From assembly GCF_000429845.1 (NCBI RefSeq), contig NZ_AUCQ01000003.1, forward strand, positions 230,378 through 294,377: a DNA stretch of 64,000 bases, given 5' to 3'. This DNA is from Comamonas composti DSM 21721. GTDB lineage: Bacteria; Pseudomonadota; Gammaproteobacteria; Burkholderiales; Burkholderiaceae_C. Under the pieces are notes generated by a model. That model was not told the origin of the DNA and searched no databases. It saw only the letters and a program-made list of their open reading frames with translations. This document shows positions 1 to 8,457 of the stretch, piece by piece (the stretch's first letter is position 1; each line of letters starts with the position of its first letter). The position numbers and the translations under genes were made by a program.

Positions 1-55
1 GAACTCATCCCGATTGCGCTCCAACGCGGCAGCGTAGAGATCGTAAACACGTTCT
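1..55 (+). repeat. Right end of a MITE-like repeat (copy A, cut by window edge)
   Basis: These bases match the last 55 bases of the two full-length 269-bp copies at 25326-25594 and 42586-42854, with at most a base or two of difference. The copy ends in the terminal inverted repeat GAGATCGTAAACACGTTCT. The left part of the element lies outside the window. Confidence 0.9.
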
Positions 56-65
56 TAGGAAAATA

Positions 66-155
66 AGAGCTGCTAGCGCGCGTCATATAAGGATTTCAGG
101 TGCTTATTAGCCTGAAATCGATTGGTAGAAGGCGCTTGCAGCTATGAATTTTGAA
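66..155. repeat. AGCTGCTAGCGC-type palindromic repeat, intergenic copy
   Basis: The arms GAGCTGCTAGCGCG (67-80) and GGCGCTTGCAGCTATG (131-146) are imperfect inverted repeats. Between them lies a perfect 9-bp stem, GATTTCAGG (92-100) with CCTGAAATC (111-119). The right arm overlaps the stop of the minus-strand exonuclease gene, so the structure could shape its mRNA 3' end. The arm core ATAGCTGCAAGCGCCT, read on the minus strand, recurs exactly at about 53612-53627. I recall similar repeats being common in Comamonadaceae; that part is from memory. Confidence 0.55.
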
Positions 156-768
156 TCAGTTCAAGCTGAAAAGATGCGGCCTGCTCTCGCAGCCAGGCCT
201 CGCTCTTGGCGCGCGTGCAGCGCTGCAGCTGCATGAGCAGCGCATGCCCGCAGGCCGCAAGCGCATGGCGTTGGCAAAGGTCTTGCTGCATGCGTGCGAG
301 CAGGGCGGCCGTCACCTCGGCATCGGCCAGGGCGCGGTGGGCGCGGCCCGTGAACTCCAGCCCCAGGTGCTCGGCCAGCCGGCCCAGGCTGTGGCTGGGT
401 GCTTCGGGGTAGATGCGGCGCGACAGCAGCACGGTGCAGGCAAAGGCCTGGGATGCAGGCAGGCCGGCCAGGGTCAGCTCGGACTGCCAGAACTTGCTGT
501 CGAAGGCCGCGTTGTGAGCGACCATGGGCGCCTCGCCCACGAAGCGCAGGGCCTCGCGCATGACCTCGGCCGCAGGCATGGCATTGCTGATGCCCGTGAG
601 CGCAATCACCATCGGCGGTATGCGCACGCCGCTGTGCATGAGGCTCTGGAAGCGGTCCACGATCCGCCCGCCCTGCAGCAGCACGATGCCGATTTCGGTC
701 GCACGTGCGCCCTGGGCCGGGCTCATGCCCGTGGTCTCGAAGTCGATGACGGCAATGGTGGAAGACAT
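142..768 (-). CDS. DEDDh 3'-5' exonuclease (DnaQ/PolC-epsilon fold)
   Basis: This 208-residue protein is an RNase T/DnaQ-type exonuclease that removes nucleotides from 3' ends using two metal ions. All five catalytic residues are visible: DFETTG near residues 9-14 (D9, E11), VAHNAAFD ending in D90, and H144/D149 in HRALADAEV. It is one exonuclease domain with a short C-terminal tail and no polymerase or helicase part, so it resembles the stand-alone exonuclease-domain proteins or a short DnaQ paralogue rather than a certain replicative epsilon subunit. I chose the ATG at 768 because DFETTG then lies at the usual position; an upstream in-frame ATG would add 13 unlikely residues and overlap the neighbour. 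It follows the MarR gene after 22 bp on the same strand. Confidence 0.85.
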   Translation of the reverse strand: MSSTIAVIDFETTGMSPAQGARATEIGIVLLQGGRIVDRFQSLMHSGVRIPPMVIALTGISNAMPAAEVMREALRFVGEAPMVAHNAAFDSKFWQSELTLAGLPASQAFACTVLLSRRIYPEAPSHSLGRLAEHLGLEFTGRAHRALADAEVTAALLARMQQDLCQRHALAACGHALLMQLQRCTRAKSEAWLREQAASFQLELIQNS

Positions 769-790
769 GGCGGCATTGTGCCGCCTGTGC

Positions 791-1276
791 TCACTCGTCC
801 TCGGCACAGCCCTCGGCCGGACCCAGGCGCTGCACTACCTGCTCCAGCAGGACATAGAGCTGCTCGACCTGTTCGTGGCCGACCAGCTTTTCGATCTCGG
901 CATAGGTGGCGGAGAAGTCGGGCGCGATCTGGGTGCCGATCGCATGGCCGGCCTTGGTGAGCTCGAACTCGGCGCCGCGCAGATCGCTTGCATGGCGCGA
1001 GCGCGCAATCAGCTGGCGCCCCTCCAGGGTCTTGAGCAGGCGCGACAGGCTGGGCATGCTGATGTAGGTGAGCTGGGATAGCTCCACCGGACGCAGCTTG
1101 CCCCTGGAGGCAGCCATGGCACGCATCACGCGCCATTGCTGCTCGGTCAGCCCGTGGTTGCGCAGCAGCGGTCGAAAACGCACCATGACCGACTCGCGCG
1201 CGCGCATCAGGGCCATGGGCAGGGAGCGCGAGAAGGAGCGCAGCGGTTCCGAAGATGAAAGCGGTGTCTGGTACAT
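791..1276 (-). CDS. hpaR: MarR-family regulator, HpaR-like (homoprotocatechuate degradation)
   Basis: A 161-residue winged-helix repressor of the MarR family, which typically binds palindromic operators as a dimer and releases them on binding an aromatic ligand. The N-terminal SRSLPMALMRARESVM, the segment LTEQQWRVMRAM and the recognition-helix region SMPSLSRLLKTLE fit HpaR/HpcR. The gene lies directly downstream of hpaI and the succinate-semialdehyde dehydrogenase gene on the same strand, which supports control of homoprotocatechuate catabolism. The upper-pathway genes (hpaBC, hpaDEFGH) are not in the window. A possible operator is the AT-rich dyad at 3835-3846 upstream of the dehydrogenase gene. 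Confidence 0.75.
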   Translation of the reverse strand: MYQTPLSSSEPLRSFSRSLPMALMRARESVMVRFRPLLRNHGLTEQQWRVMRAMAASRGKLRPVELSQLTYISMPSLSRLLKTLEGRQLIARSRHASDLRGAEFELTKAGHAIGTQIAPDFSATYAEIEKLVGHEQVEQLYVLLEQVVQRLGPAEGCAEDE

Positions 1277-1365
1277 GGTCGGCGGCTCAAAGGCGAAAAA
1301 TTTTATGCCCTCCTGACTGGTAATCCGCCTTGGATGCGATGTATCAAGAAAGTGTGTAGTAACTA

Positions 1366-2187
1366 TCAGTAAGTTTGGCCTTGAGGTGCAGGCGCCACGG
1401 CCTGCTTGAAGCGCGCGGCCAGAGCACTCGTGGCCTGCACGAGCAAACCGGTGTCCAAACCCACGGCCACAAAGGCACAGCCCTGCACCAGGTACTGGCG
1501 TGCCAGCGCTTCGTTGGGCGTGAGAATGCCTGCGGCTTTGCCCGCATAGCGTATGCGGGTAATCGCATCGGCAATCGCGGCCTGCACTTCGGGGTGGCCG
1601 GGATTGCCCACATGGCCCATGGAGGCCGAGAGGTCGGCCGGGCCGATGAAGACGCCGTCCACGCCCTCGGTGGCAGCGATGGCATCGAGCTGCTCCAGCG
1701 CCTGCACGGTCTCCACCTGCACCAGCACGCAGATCTGGGCATTTGCCTCGTGGTAATAGCTGGCGCGTCGGCCCCAGGCCGAGGCGCGAGCGCCGCCCAT
1801 GCCGCGTATGCCGCCCTGGCCGTCGTTTTGCGGATAGCGCGTGGCACGCACGATGCGCGCGGCCTGCTCGGCCGTATCCACCATGGGCACGAGCAGGGTC
1901 TGCACGCCGATGTCCAGGTATTGCTTGATCAGCATCTCGCCGATCTCTCCATGCCCCATGGGGACGCGTGCGATCGGGTGGCTGCCGGGATAGGCGGCAA
2001 TCGCCTGCAGCTGGGACAGCAGGGTGCGCGTGTCATTGGGCCCGTGCTCGCCATCGATGAGCAGCCAGTCAAAGCCTGCGCCTGCGCAGATCTCGGCCGT
2101 ATACGGGCTGGCCAGGCCCAGCCACAGACCTATCTGTGCCTGGTTCGCCGAGATCGCAGCCTTGAAGGGGTTGATGGGGGTGTGCAT
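1366..2187 (-). CDS. hpaI: 4-hydroxy-2-oxoheptane-1,7-dioate aldolase (HpaI/HpcH class II aldolase)
   Basis: HpaI splits 4-hydroxy-2-oxoheptanedioate into pyruvate and succinate semialdehyde, the last C-C cleavage of the homoprotocatechuate meta-cleavage pathway. The 273-residue protein has the HpcH/HpaI TIM-barrel signatures: IDGEHGPND (H48 matches the catalytic histidine), IARVP (R74, the conserved arginine), QVETVQA with a metal-binding glutamate, and [13 protein letters not shown] with the metal-binding aspartate. [12 protein letters not shown] is also typical. The start is preceded by GGAAAG at suitable spacing. The gene upstream on the same strand oxidises the succinate semialdehyde product and the gene downstream is an HpaR-type regulator, so the context agrees with the motifs. 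Confidence 0.88.
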   Translation of the reverse strand: MHTPINPFKAAISANQAQIGLWLGLASPYTAEICAGAGFDWLLIDGEHGPNDTRTLLSQLQAIAAYPGSHPIARVPMGHGEIGEMLIKQYLDIGVQTLLVPMVDTAEQAARIVRATRYPQNDGQGGIRGMGGARASAWGRRASYYHEANAQICVLVQVETVQALEQLDAIAATEGVDGVFIGPADLSASMGHVGNPGHPEVQAAIADAITRIRYAGKAAGILTPNEALARQYLVQGCAFVAVGLDTGLLVQATSALAARFKQAVAPAPQGQTY

Positions 2188-2228
2188 GTTCTTTCCTTGT
2201 CTTTGAGCTATTCGTGATTTGGCAGACC

Positions 2229-2252
2229 GCGCAGGCAGGAGCCTGCCTGCGC
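2229..2252. promoter_or_regulatory. Perfect 11-bp inverted repeat between gabD and hpaI
   Basis: GCGCAGGCAGG and CCTGCCTGCGC are separated by two bases in the 159-bp gap between the dehydrogenase and aldolase genes. No T-run follows on either strand, so it is more likely an mRNA hairpin or processing site than an intrinsic terminator. It could also be a protein-binding site. Confidence 0.5.
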
Positions 2253-2346
2253 CCCCATCCGGGGTTGATGGGCGCCAAATGAAAGCGCCAAATGCAAGCC
2301 CGAAATGGGGGCGTTAAGCGCAGGTGCTAAAGGCGGGCAGGGGGAA

Positions 2347-3801
2347 TCAGTAGCCCATGCACAGGTACTTGCTGCTCAGGTACTCTTCCATGCCAGCGGC
2401 TCCGCCCTCGCGGCCCATGCCCGATTGCTTGACGCCGCCAAACGGGGCGACCGCGGTGCTGATGATGCCGCTGTTGATGCCGACCATGCCGTATTCCAGC
2501 GCATTGCCCACGCGCCAGACGCGACCCACATCGCGCGAGAAGAAGTAGGCAGCGAGGCCGAACTCGGTGTCGTTGGCCATGCGGATCGCCTCTTCCTCGG
2601 TCTGGAAGCGGAACACCGGAGCCACGGGGCCGAAGACTTCCTCGCGCGCAATGCGCGCCTGCAGCGGCACATCGCAGAGCAGGGTGGGCTCGTAGAAGGT
2701 TCCGCCCAGCGCATGGCGGCGTCCGCCCAGCACCAGGCGCGCACCGCTTTGCAGCGCGTCGTCCACAAGCTCCTGGACCTTCTCCACGGCAGCCGTATCG
2801 ATCAGCGGGCCCTGGGTGGTGCCGTCATCCATGCCATTGCCCACGGCCAGCTTTTCCACGGCGGCCTGGAGCTTGGCCATGAACGCGTCATAGATGCCGT
2901 CCTGCACCAGCAGGCGGTTGGCGCAAACGCAGGTCTGGCCGGTGTTGCGGTACTTGGAGGCCATCGCCCCCTCCACCGCCGCGTCCAGATCGGCATCGTC
3001 AAAGACGATGAAGGGCGCATTGCCGCCGAGCTCCAGCGACATCTTCTTGAGCGTAGGCGCGCATTGCGCGGCCAGCACGCGACCGACCTCGGTGGAGCCC
3101 GTGAACGTGAGCTTGCGCACGACCATGCTCGCCGTGAGCACGCCGCCGATGGCGCGCGAGGAGCCCGTGAGCACGCTGAACACGCCTGCAGGCACGCCTG
3201 CACGCTGAGCCAGCTCGGCCAGCGCCAGGGCCGACAGCGGGGTCTGCTGGGCCGGCTTGACGATGATGGTGCAACCTGCGGCCAGGGCCGGAGCCACCTT
3301 GCGCGTGATCATGGCGGCAGGAAAGTTCCAGGGCGTGATCGCGGCGCACACGCCCACGGGCTCCTTGGTGACCACGATCTGCTTGCCGGCCCAGGGGGAG
3401 GGCACGGTCGAGCCATAGACGCGGCGCGCCTCCTCGGCAAACCACTGCACATAGGAGGCCGCATACGCGATCTCGCCGCGCGACTCGGCCAGGGGCTTGC
3501 CCTGCTCGGCCGTCATGATCAGGGCCAGGTCCTCCTGGTGCTCCATCATGAGCTCGAACCAGCGGTGCAGGACAGCGGCTCTGGCCTCGGCCGTCTGCAG
3601 CTTCCAGCTGGCAAAGGCCTGCCCGGCGCTGGCGATGCAGCGCTCGGTCTCTGCCTGGCCCATGTTGGGCACACTGGCCAGCAGCGCGCCCGTGGCGGGG
3701 TTGCACACATCCAGGCTGGTGCCGTCATCGGCAGCTTGCCATTGGCCGTCGATCAGGCAGTTTGTCTTGAGCAGGGCAGGGTCTCTGAGTGCGAGTGTCA
3801 T
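2347..3801 (-). CDS. gabD: NAD(P)-dependent succinate-semialdehyde dehydrogenase (copy 1)
   Basis: This 484-residue aldehyde dehydrogenase most likely oxidises succinate semialdehyde to succinate, which enters the TCA cycle. Full length fits GabD. Visible motifs are [14 protein letters not shown] (cofactor site), the general-base segment [12 protein letters not shown], the catalytic cysteine in GQTCVCANR and the C-terminal [15 protein letters not shown]. It precedes hpaI on the same strand, so its substrate is probably the HpaI product. A close paralogue of identical length lies at 40120-41574 and most residues agree by eye. Glutarate-semialdehyde dehydrogenase is a related alternative that sequence alone cannot exclude. 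Confidence 0.88.
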   Translation of the reverse strand: MTLALRDPALLKTNCLIDGQWQAADDGTSLDVCNPATGALLASVPNMGQAETERCIASAGQAFASWKLQTAEARAAVLHRWFELMMEHQEDLALIMTAEQGKPLAESRGEIAYAASYVQWFAEEARRVYGSTVPSPWAGKQIVVTKEPVGVCAAITPWNFPAAMITRKVAPALAAGCTIIVKPAQQTPLSALALAELAQRAGVPAGVFSVLTGSSRAIGGVLTASMVVRKLTFTGSTEVGRVLAAQCAPTLKKMSLELGGNAPFIVFDDADLDAAVEGAMASKYRNTGQTCVCANRLLVQDGIYDAFMAKLQAAVEKLAVGNGMDDGTTQGPLIDTAAVEKVQELVDDALQSGARLVLGGRRHALGGTFYEPTLLCDVPLQARIAREEVFGPVAPVFRFQTEEEAIRMANDTEFGLAAYFFSRDVGRVWRVGNALEYGMVGINSGIISTAVAPFGGVKQSGMGREGGAAGMEEYLSSKYLCMGY

Positions 3802-3834
3802 GTGAAAACCAGCGTTGGCTGTGAATGGATTTTG

Positions 3835-3846
3835 TTAACTTGTTAA
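3835..3846. promoter_or_regulatory. AT-rich dyad upstream of gabD-hpaI (candidate HpaR/MarR operator)
   Basis: TTAACTTGTTAA is a perfect inverted repeat (TTAAC/GTTAA with a 2-bp centre) 34-45 bp upstream of the dehydrogenase start, where an operator overlapping the promoter would lie. MarR-type regulators favour short AT-rich dyads. The link to the HpaR-like gene downstream is inference. Confidence 0.4.
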
Positions 3847-3901
3847 ATATTAAATCAGCAAAAGCCAGAGTCAACCGGGCAGGGGCTTTTGCTTGCGGAT
3901 C

Positions 3902-3933
3902 AAAAAAGCCAGCCGGGACGGGCCTGGCTGGCT
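3902..3933 (-). terminator. Intrinsic terminator of gdhA
   Basis: Read on the minus strand, AGCCAGCC and GGCTGGCT form an 8-bp stem followed by TTTTTTG. It lies 28 bp past the glutamate dehydrogenase stop. Confidence 0.8.
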
Positions 3934-3960
3934 GGTTGATGATGCAAGTGCGCCGTCGGC

Positions 3961-5262
3961 TTATGGGTACAGGCCGCGCATTTCGCGCGCATGCAAAATG
4001 CGCTGGCAGGCCACGATGAAGGTGGCCGTGCGCAGCGAGACCTTGTGCTCGTGTGCGACCTGCCAGACGCCTGCAAAGGCCTCTTGCATGATGCGCACCA
4101 GGCGGGCATTGATCTCGTCTTCGGTCCAGAAGAAGCTGGAGAAATCCTGCACCCATTCGAAGTAGGACACGGTCACGCCGCCGGCGTTGGCGATCACGTC
4201 GGGCAGCACCAGCACGCCCTTGTCGTTGAGGATGTCGTCGGCTTCGGGCGTGGTCGGGCCGTTGGCGCCTTCGATCACCATTTTGGCCTTGATCCTGCCG
4301 GCGTTGTCCTTGGTGATCTGGCCCTCCAGGGCCGCAGGGATCAGGATGTCGCAGTCCACGCCCCAGAAGTCGTCGCTGTCCATGACCTCGGCACCCGCAA
4401 AGCCGCCCACGCCGCCGCGCTCGGCCACATGGCTCAGCAGGGCCGCCACATCCAGGCCGCTGGCGTTGTGGATGGAGCCCGTGTGGTCCTGTACGGCCAC
4501 GATCTTGGCGCCGGCATCGGCGAACAACTTGCCGGCCGTGCCGCCCACATTGCCAAAGCCCTGCACGGCAACGCGTGCGCCCTGCACCGGCAGGCCGGTG
4601 AGCTTGGCCGCTTCGACTCCCACGGTGAACACGCCGCGACCCGTGGCCTCGACACGGCCCAGCGAGCCGCCAAGGTCTATGGGCTTGCCCGTGACCACAC
4701 CCGTGGCCGTGGCGCCCACGTTCATGGAGTAGGTATCCATCATCCAGGACATGATCTGGCCGTTGGTGTTCACGTCGGGAGCGGGAATGTCCTTGGTGGG
4801 ACCGATCAGCAGGCCGATCTCGCTGGTGTAGCGGCGCGTGAGGCGCTCCAGCTCGCCGCGCGACAAGGTCTTGGGGTCCACGCGGATACCGCCCTTGGCA
4901 CCGCCATAGGGCACGTTGACGGCCGCGTTCTTGACCGACATCCAGGCCGACAAGGCCATGACCTCGGACAGGGTCACATCCTGGTGGAAGCGCACGCCGC
5001 CTTTGCCCGGGCCACGGCTCAGGTTGTGCTGCACGCGGTAGCCCTCGAAGTGGGCAATGCGGCCGTCATCCATCTCGATGGGGACGTCCACGATCAGGAT
5101 GCGCTTGGGACGCTTGAGCGTCTCAACCCAGCGTGCGAGGTGGCCGAGGTAGGGGGTGACGCGCTCCACCTGCTGCAGGTAAATGCCCCAGGGCCCCAGA
5201 TGGTCGGCCTGCAGGTAGGAAGGAATGGCATGTTGGCCAGCGGTGGGAACAGGTGTTTGCAT
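3961..5262 (-). CDS. gdhA: Glu/Leu/Phe/Val-family glutamate dehydrogenase
   Basis: The 433-residue enzyme interconverts glutamate with 2-oxoglutarate plus ammonia using NAD(P). The dimerisation/catalytic domain carries [13 protein letters not shown] and [15 protein letters not shown], which hold the substrate and catalytic lysines. The Rossmann domain begins around [14 protein letters not shown]. Length and the PAPDVNTN segment fit the catabolic/NAD-type GluDH subgroup common in betaproteobacteria rather than the longer E. coli GdhA type. It is a single-gene unit with its own terminator at 3902-3933 and a 173-bp gap to the PPK2 gene. Nitrogen or glutamate regulation is likely, but no site is clear. 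Confidence 0.92.
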   Translation of the reverse strand: MQTPVPTAGQHAIPSYLQADHLGPWGIYLQQVERVTPYLGHLARWVETLKRPKRILIVDVPIEMDDGRIAHFEGYRVQHNLSRGPGKGGVRFHQDVTLSEVMALSAWMSVKNAAVNVPYGGAKGGIRVDPKTLSRGELERLTRRYTSEIGLLIGPTKDIPAPDVNTNGQIMSWMMDTYSMNVGATATGVVTGKPIDLGGSLGRVEATGRGVFTVGVEAAKLTGLPVQGARVAVQGFGNVGGTAGKLFADAGAKIVAVQDHTGSIHNASGLDVAALLSHVAERGGVGGFAGAEVMDSDDFWGVDCDILIPAALEGQITKDNAGRIKAKMVIEGANGPTTPEADDILNDKGVLVLPDVIANAGGVTVSYFEWVQDFSSFFWTEDEINARLVRIMQEAFAGVWQVAHEHKVSLRTATFIVACQRILHAREMRGLYP

Positions 5263-5435
5263 GGGAATCTGCGAGCAGAAATGAATCTAGAGATTTCAGC
5301 TTAGAGGCGGGCAAAAGTGCTGTCCAAGGCTGTATATGGCGCACCTTATGCAAATAAAGCATAGTGAGCTACTGCGCGCCCTGCAAGCCCGCTGAGGCCT
5401 GAAAAGGCCACTCATCCGAGTAGCTTTTTCAGGTT

Positions 5436-6305
5436 TTATTCGACCTGGATATCCTGCAGGTCCGGATCTCCGGGGGGGTAGCGCAGCTCCAGATTGCTCA
5501 TGACCTCGCGCACCAGGGTGGCGATCATGAGGTTGCGGTGGGTCTTGGAGTCGGCCGGCACGATGGTCCAGGGTGCCCAGGGCTTGTGCGTGGCGCCCAG
5601 CAACTGGCCATAGGCCTGCTGATAGGCATCCCACTGGCTTCTGGCGCGCATGTCGCTGGCGTCGAACTTCCAGTGCTTGGCCGGATCGTCGAGCCGCTCC
5701 TGCAGGCGCTGGCGCTGCGTGTCCTTGCCGATGTGCAGCAGAAACTTGAGCACGATGGTGCCGGTCTCGCTGAGCATGCGCTCGAAGTCGTTGATATGGG
5801 CCAGGCGCTGCAGATGCTGCTCGGGTGTAATCCATTCGTTGACCACGGGCACGAGCACGTCCTCGTAATGGCTGCGGTTGAACAGCACGATCTCGCCGCT
5901 GCCCGGCACTTGCTGATGGATGCGCCACAGGTAGTCGTGGGCTTTTTCCTGTTCGGTTGGCGCCTTCCAGCCCACGGAGCGCAGGCCCAGGGGGCTCATG
6001 CCGCCGAACACGCCACGTATGGTGCCGTCCTTGCCCGAGGTGTCCGTACCCTGGAGGATGACGAGCAGCTTGTAGCGGCGGTCGGCATAGAACAGGTTTT
6101 GCAGGCCGTCGAGCTCCTGTGCCAGGGCCTCGACCAGCGCCTTGTCCTCGGCCTTGCCCTGGCCCTTGGAAAAGGGCTTGGCTGAATGATCGAAGTCCTT
6201 GAGTGCGATGGCCTGGTCATTTTCTTCGGGCCTGGGCTGCCACTGGCTCCACAAGGCCTGCAGGTCGGCATAGCGGCTAGAAAATGGCGTGGATGATGGT
6301 TCCAT
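5436..6305 (-). CDS. ppk2: PPK2-family polyphosphate kinase / polyphosphate:nucleotide phosphotransferase
   Basis: A 289-residue PPK2 protein, which transfers phosphate from polyphosphate to nucleotides. The P-loop GTDTSGKDG lies near residues 86-94, the DR/RHYE-type lid and Walker B region reads FNRSHYEDVLV, and the C-terminal half has RSQWDAYQQAY and KTHRNLMIATLV, as in single-domain PPK2 enzymes. Whether it prefers AMP, ADP or both cannot be read safely from sequence. I chose the ATG at 6305 because GGAG lies 8 bases upstream; the reading frame extends 53 codons further without family-like residues. It faces away from the phosphodiesterase gene, and the 242-bp gap must hold both promoters. 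Confidence 0.88.
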   Translation of the reverse strand: MEPSSTPFSSRYADLQALWSQWQPRPEENDQAIALKDFDHSAKPFSKGQGKAEDKALVEALAQELDGLQNLFYADRRYKLLVILQGTDTSGKDGTIRGVFGGMSPLGLRSVGWKAPTEQEKAHDYLWRIHQQVPGSGEIVLFNRSHYEDVLVPVVNEWITPEQHLQRLAHINDFERMLSETGTIVLKFLLHIGKDTQRQRLQERLDDPAKHWKFDASDMRARSQWDAYQQAYGQLLGATHKPWAPWTIVPADSKTHRNLMIATLVREVMSNLELRYPPGDPDLQDIQVE

Positions 6306-6547
6306 GGATTCTCCGATCAGGATGTCGCTCTTCTTTCGGGAGCTATTGGCGCTATTGCGGGAGCGATGGCAAGCGAGGGAATCTGCCTGCGTGTGGCAAG
6401 GCATTGTGCAGGAGCTTGCTACGGCGGGAGGGCTGGCTGGCATACAACTGCTTTCAATTTCCACCCAGCTGTCATGTGCCAGGCGGATTGGGTTTCATAA
6501 GCTTGGGCCTGGCCAAGACCTGCGGAGCAAGCTCCACCGCCATACCC

Positions 6548-7930
6548 ATGATGACCCATCTCTTGCGTCTTTTGCTCTCCGGCTTCCGGGCCTTTCTGGC
6601 CATATGCTCATGTGCGGCCCTGACGGCCTGCGGCGGCGCGCAGAAGCTGGCTGGCCATGCCGGTGCGCACTATTTGACTCTGGATGGCAACGCGCCGCAG
6701 GTGATTGCCCACAGAGGTTTCTCGGGAAGATATCCGGAGCAGACGCAAATGGCCTACGAGGCGGCGGCCGATGCCGGGGCCGACATGCTGGAGTTGGACA
6801 TGCACATGACGCGCGACTGCCAGTTGGTCGCTCGTCACAATGCCTGGCTCAGTGACAGCACCAACGTCGCCCGTGTGGCGGCGACCAACCCGGATGTCGC
6901 CCGCCGCCGACGCATGGCCGAGGGCATCTGGGTGAATGTGACGTATCCGGCCACGCCGGCGCACGGGCCCACTCAGTATCTGAGCGATCAGCTCGTTCCA
7001 GGCGACCCCCGCTCCGTGCTTCAGGCCCTGGTCGTGGATGGGGAGGATCACCGCAACGACTGGGCCATCAGCGACTTCAGCATGCAAGAGCTGCGAGATC
7101 TGCTGCGGGGCCGTATTCTGGACAATGCCGCGGACCGCTCCTCGGAATGGAATGACAAGCTGCCGTTGATCAGCGCCCAGGAGGTGCTCGACATCGCCGT
7201 CGCCAAGGGCAAGGCACAAGGCCGTGTGATTTTGGTCTATGCGGAAACCAAGAATCCTTACTGGAACAACCAGCAGGCGATTGCCAACGGCTGCGGCGTT
7301 CCGGGCTCACGCCCTTTCGAGCAGGCGGTGCTCCAGTTGCTGGGGCAAAACGGTCTCAATACGCCAGATTCGGCCATTTACATACAGAGCTTCGACCCCG
7401 ACAGCCTGAGATACCTGCGCAGCGCCGGCATGAAGGCCAAAGCCGTGCAACTGATAGATGGCAATGACATCGACTACCGCGACGGCTCGGTGATCTACAT
7501 CACGCAGGATGCCTCGACCTTTGTCAGCGGCCGGCCTTATAGCTGGACTCTGGCCGGTGATGCACGCAGCTTTGGGGCCATGCTCACCCCTGAGGGGCTG
7601 GCCGAGATCAAACGCTATGCGGATGGCATCGGCCCCTGGAAGCCCCAGGTGCTCGCGCATGCAGTGCGGCCTTACGTGCAAGGCTCTGGCTTGAAGGATG
7701 TCAATCAGCTCAAGGACACCGGCTTGATTGCCGCAGTGCACAAGGCGGGTCTTGTGGTGCACAGCTTCACTTTCCGCAACGAGCCTGCGCGCCTGGCCGG
7801 TATGTTCAACAACGATCCGCAGCAGGAGTACTTGGCTTATTACCGTCTGGGTATCGATGGGGTGTTCACCGACTTCACAGACACGGCATTGCAGACCCGC
7901 GCGACCTATGCGTGGGAGTTGAAGCGTTGA
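6548..7930 (+). CDS. Glycerophosphodiester phosphodiesterase family lipoprotein
   Basis: The 460-residue product hydrolyses glycerophosphodiesters to an alcohol and glycerol-3-phosphate if it acts like its family. It starts with a lipoprotein signal, and the lipobox LTAC gives an acylated cysteine about 25 residues in, so it probably sits on the periplasmic face of a membrane. The GDPD motif VIAHRGFSGRYPEQT carries the catalytic histidine, and ELDMHMT carries metal ligands. A long insertion between the motifs makes it larger than GlpQ. Two adjacent ATGs (6548, 6551) are possible and no strong ribosome-binding site is visible. The reading frame is open much further upstream, but the signal peptide fixes the start. 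It converges with the GNAT gene. Confidence 0.82.
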   Translation: MMTHLLRLLLSGFRAFLAICSCAALTACGGAQKLAGHAGAHYLTLDGNAPQVIAHRGFSGRYPEQTQMAYEAAADAGADMLELDMHMTRDCQLVARHNAWLSDSTNVARVAATNPDVARRRRMAEGIWVNVTYPATPAHGPTQYLSDQLVPGDPRSVLQALVVDGEDHRNDWAISDFSMQELRDLLRGRILDNAADRSSEWNDKLPLISAQEVLDIAVAKGKAQGRVILVYAETKNPYWNNQQAIANGCGVPGSRPFEQAVLQLLGQNGLNTPDSAIYIQSFDPDSLRYLRSAGMKAKAVQLIDGNDIDYRDGSVIYITQDASTFVSGRPYSWTLAGDARSFGAMLTPEGLAEIKRYADGIGPWKPQVLAHAVRPYVQGSGLKDVNQLKDTGLIAAVHKAGLVVHSFTFRNEPARLAGMFNNDPQQEYLAYYRLGIDGVFTDFTDTALQTRATYAWELKR

Positions 7931-7993
7931 CGAATCAGCGTGCTGCTCCACAGCGGGTCTTGGGCTGGCTCTCGCTGCGCCCAGAAGAGCGCT

Positions 7994-8449
7994 TCAGTCC
8001 AGCCAAAGCTCCAGGACTTCATCGCCCAGGCCATCGACCTCTCCCGTGGGCTTCCAGCCCAGGTGGCGGTAAAAGCCATGCGAGCGCACGCCGGGGTCGC
8101 TGGAGCAGCCCAGAAACAAACGCTTCAAACCCTGCTGGCGGAAGGCATCAACCATGTGCTGCAGCAAGGCCTTGCCGAGGCCCAGGCCCTCATGCTCAGG
8201 CAGCAGGGCCAGCACCACGATCTCTCCACTGTCGCGATCGCCAAAGCAATAGCCGGCCATATGCCCATCCATGCAGGCCACGACGCCTGGGAGGCTGCCG
8301 TCTGCAATGCCTGCGCTCCAGGACTCCTGGGTAATGCCCAGGGCTGCCAGCGCCTCGGCAGAGAACGCGTTCTCGCGCGTCATCCCGCGAATCCGGATGC
8401 ACAGACTTGCGTCCTCCGGGATTGCGGGTCTGAGAGTCGGTGCTGCCAT
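7994..8449 (-). CDS. GNAT-family N-acetyltransferase
   Basis: This 151-residue protein has the acetyl-CoA binding motif A region VVLALLPEHEGLGLGKALLQHMVDA (split: LLPEHEGLGLGKALL is the core), followed by FYRHLGWKPTGE typical of motif B. The acceptor cannot be predicted. The start lies 8 bp past the metH stop on the same strand, so it may be cotranscribed with metH. Confidence 0.85.
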   Translation of the reverse strand: MAAPTLRPAIPEDASLCIRIRGMTRENAFSAEALAALGITQESWSAGIADGSLPGVVACMDGHMAGYCFGDRDSGEIVVLALLPEHEGLGLGKALLQHMVDAFRQQGLKRLFLGCSSDPGVRSHGFYRHLGWKPTGEVDGLGDEVLELWLD

Positions 8450-8457
8450 ATCCTGGC

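Noticed and set aside
151..960. Long plus-strand reading frame opposite the exonuclease and MarR genes
   Set aside because: It is the complement of two motif-rich genes, and its residues are low-complexity and unlike any family; typical of high-GC DNA.
2305..3846. 513-codon plus-strand frame opposite gabD
   Set aside because: The opposite strand encodes a full aldehyde dehydrogenase with active-site motifs. The frame is rich in H, G, R and L and has no recognisable domain.
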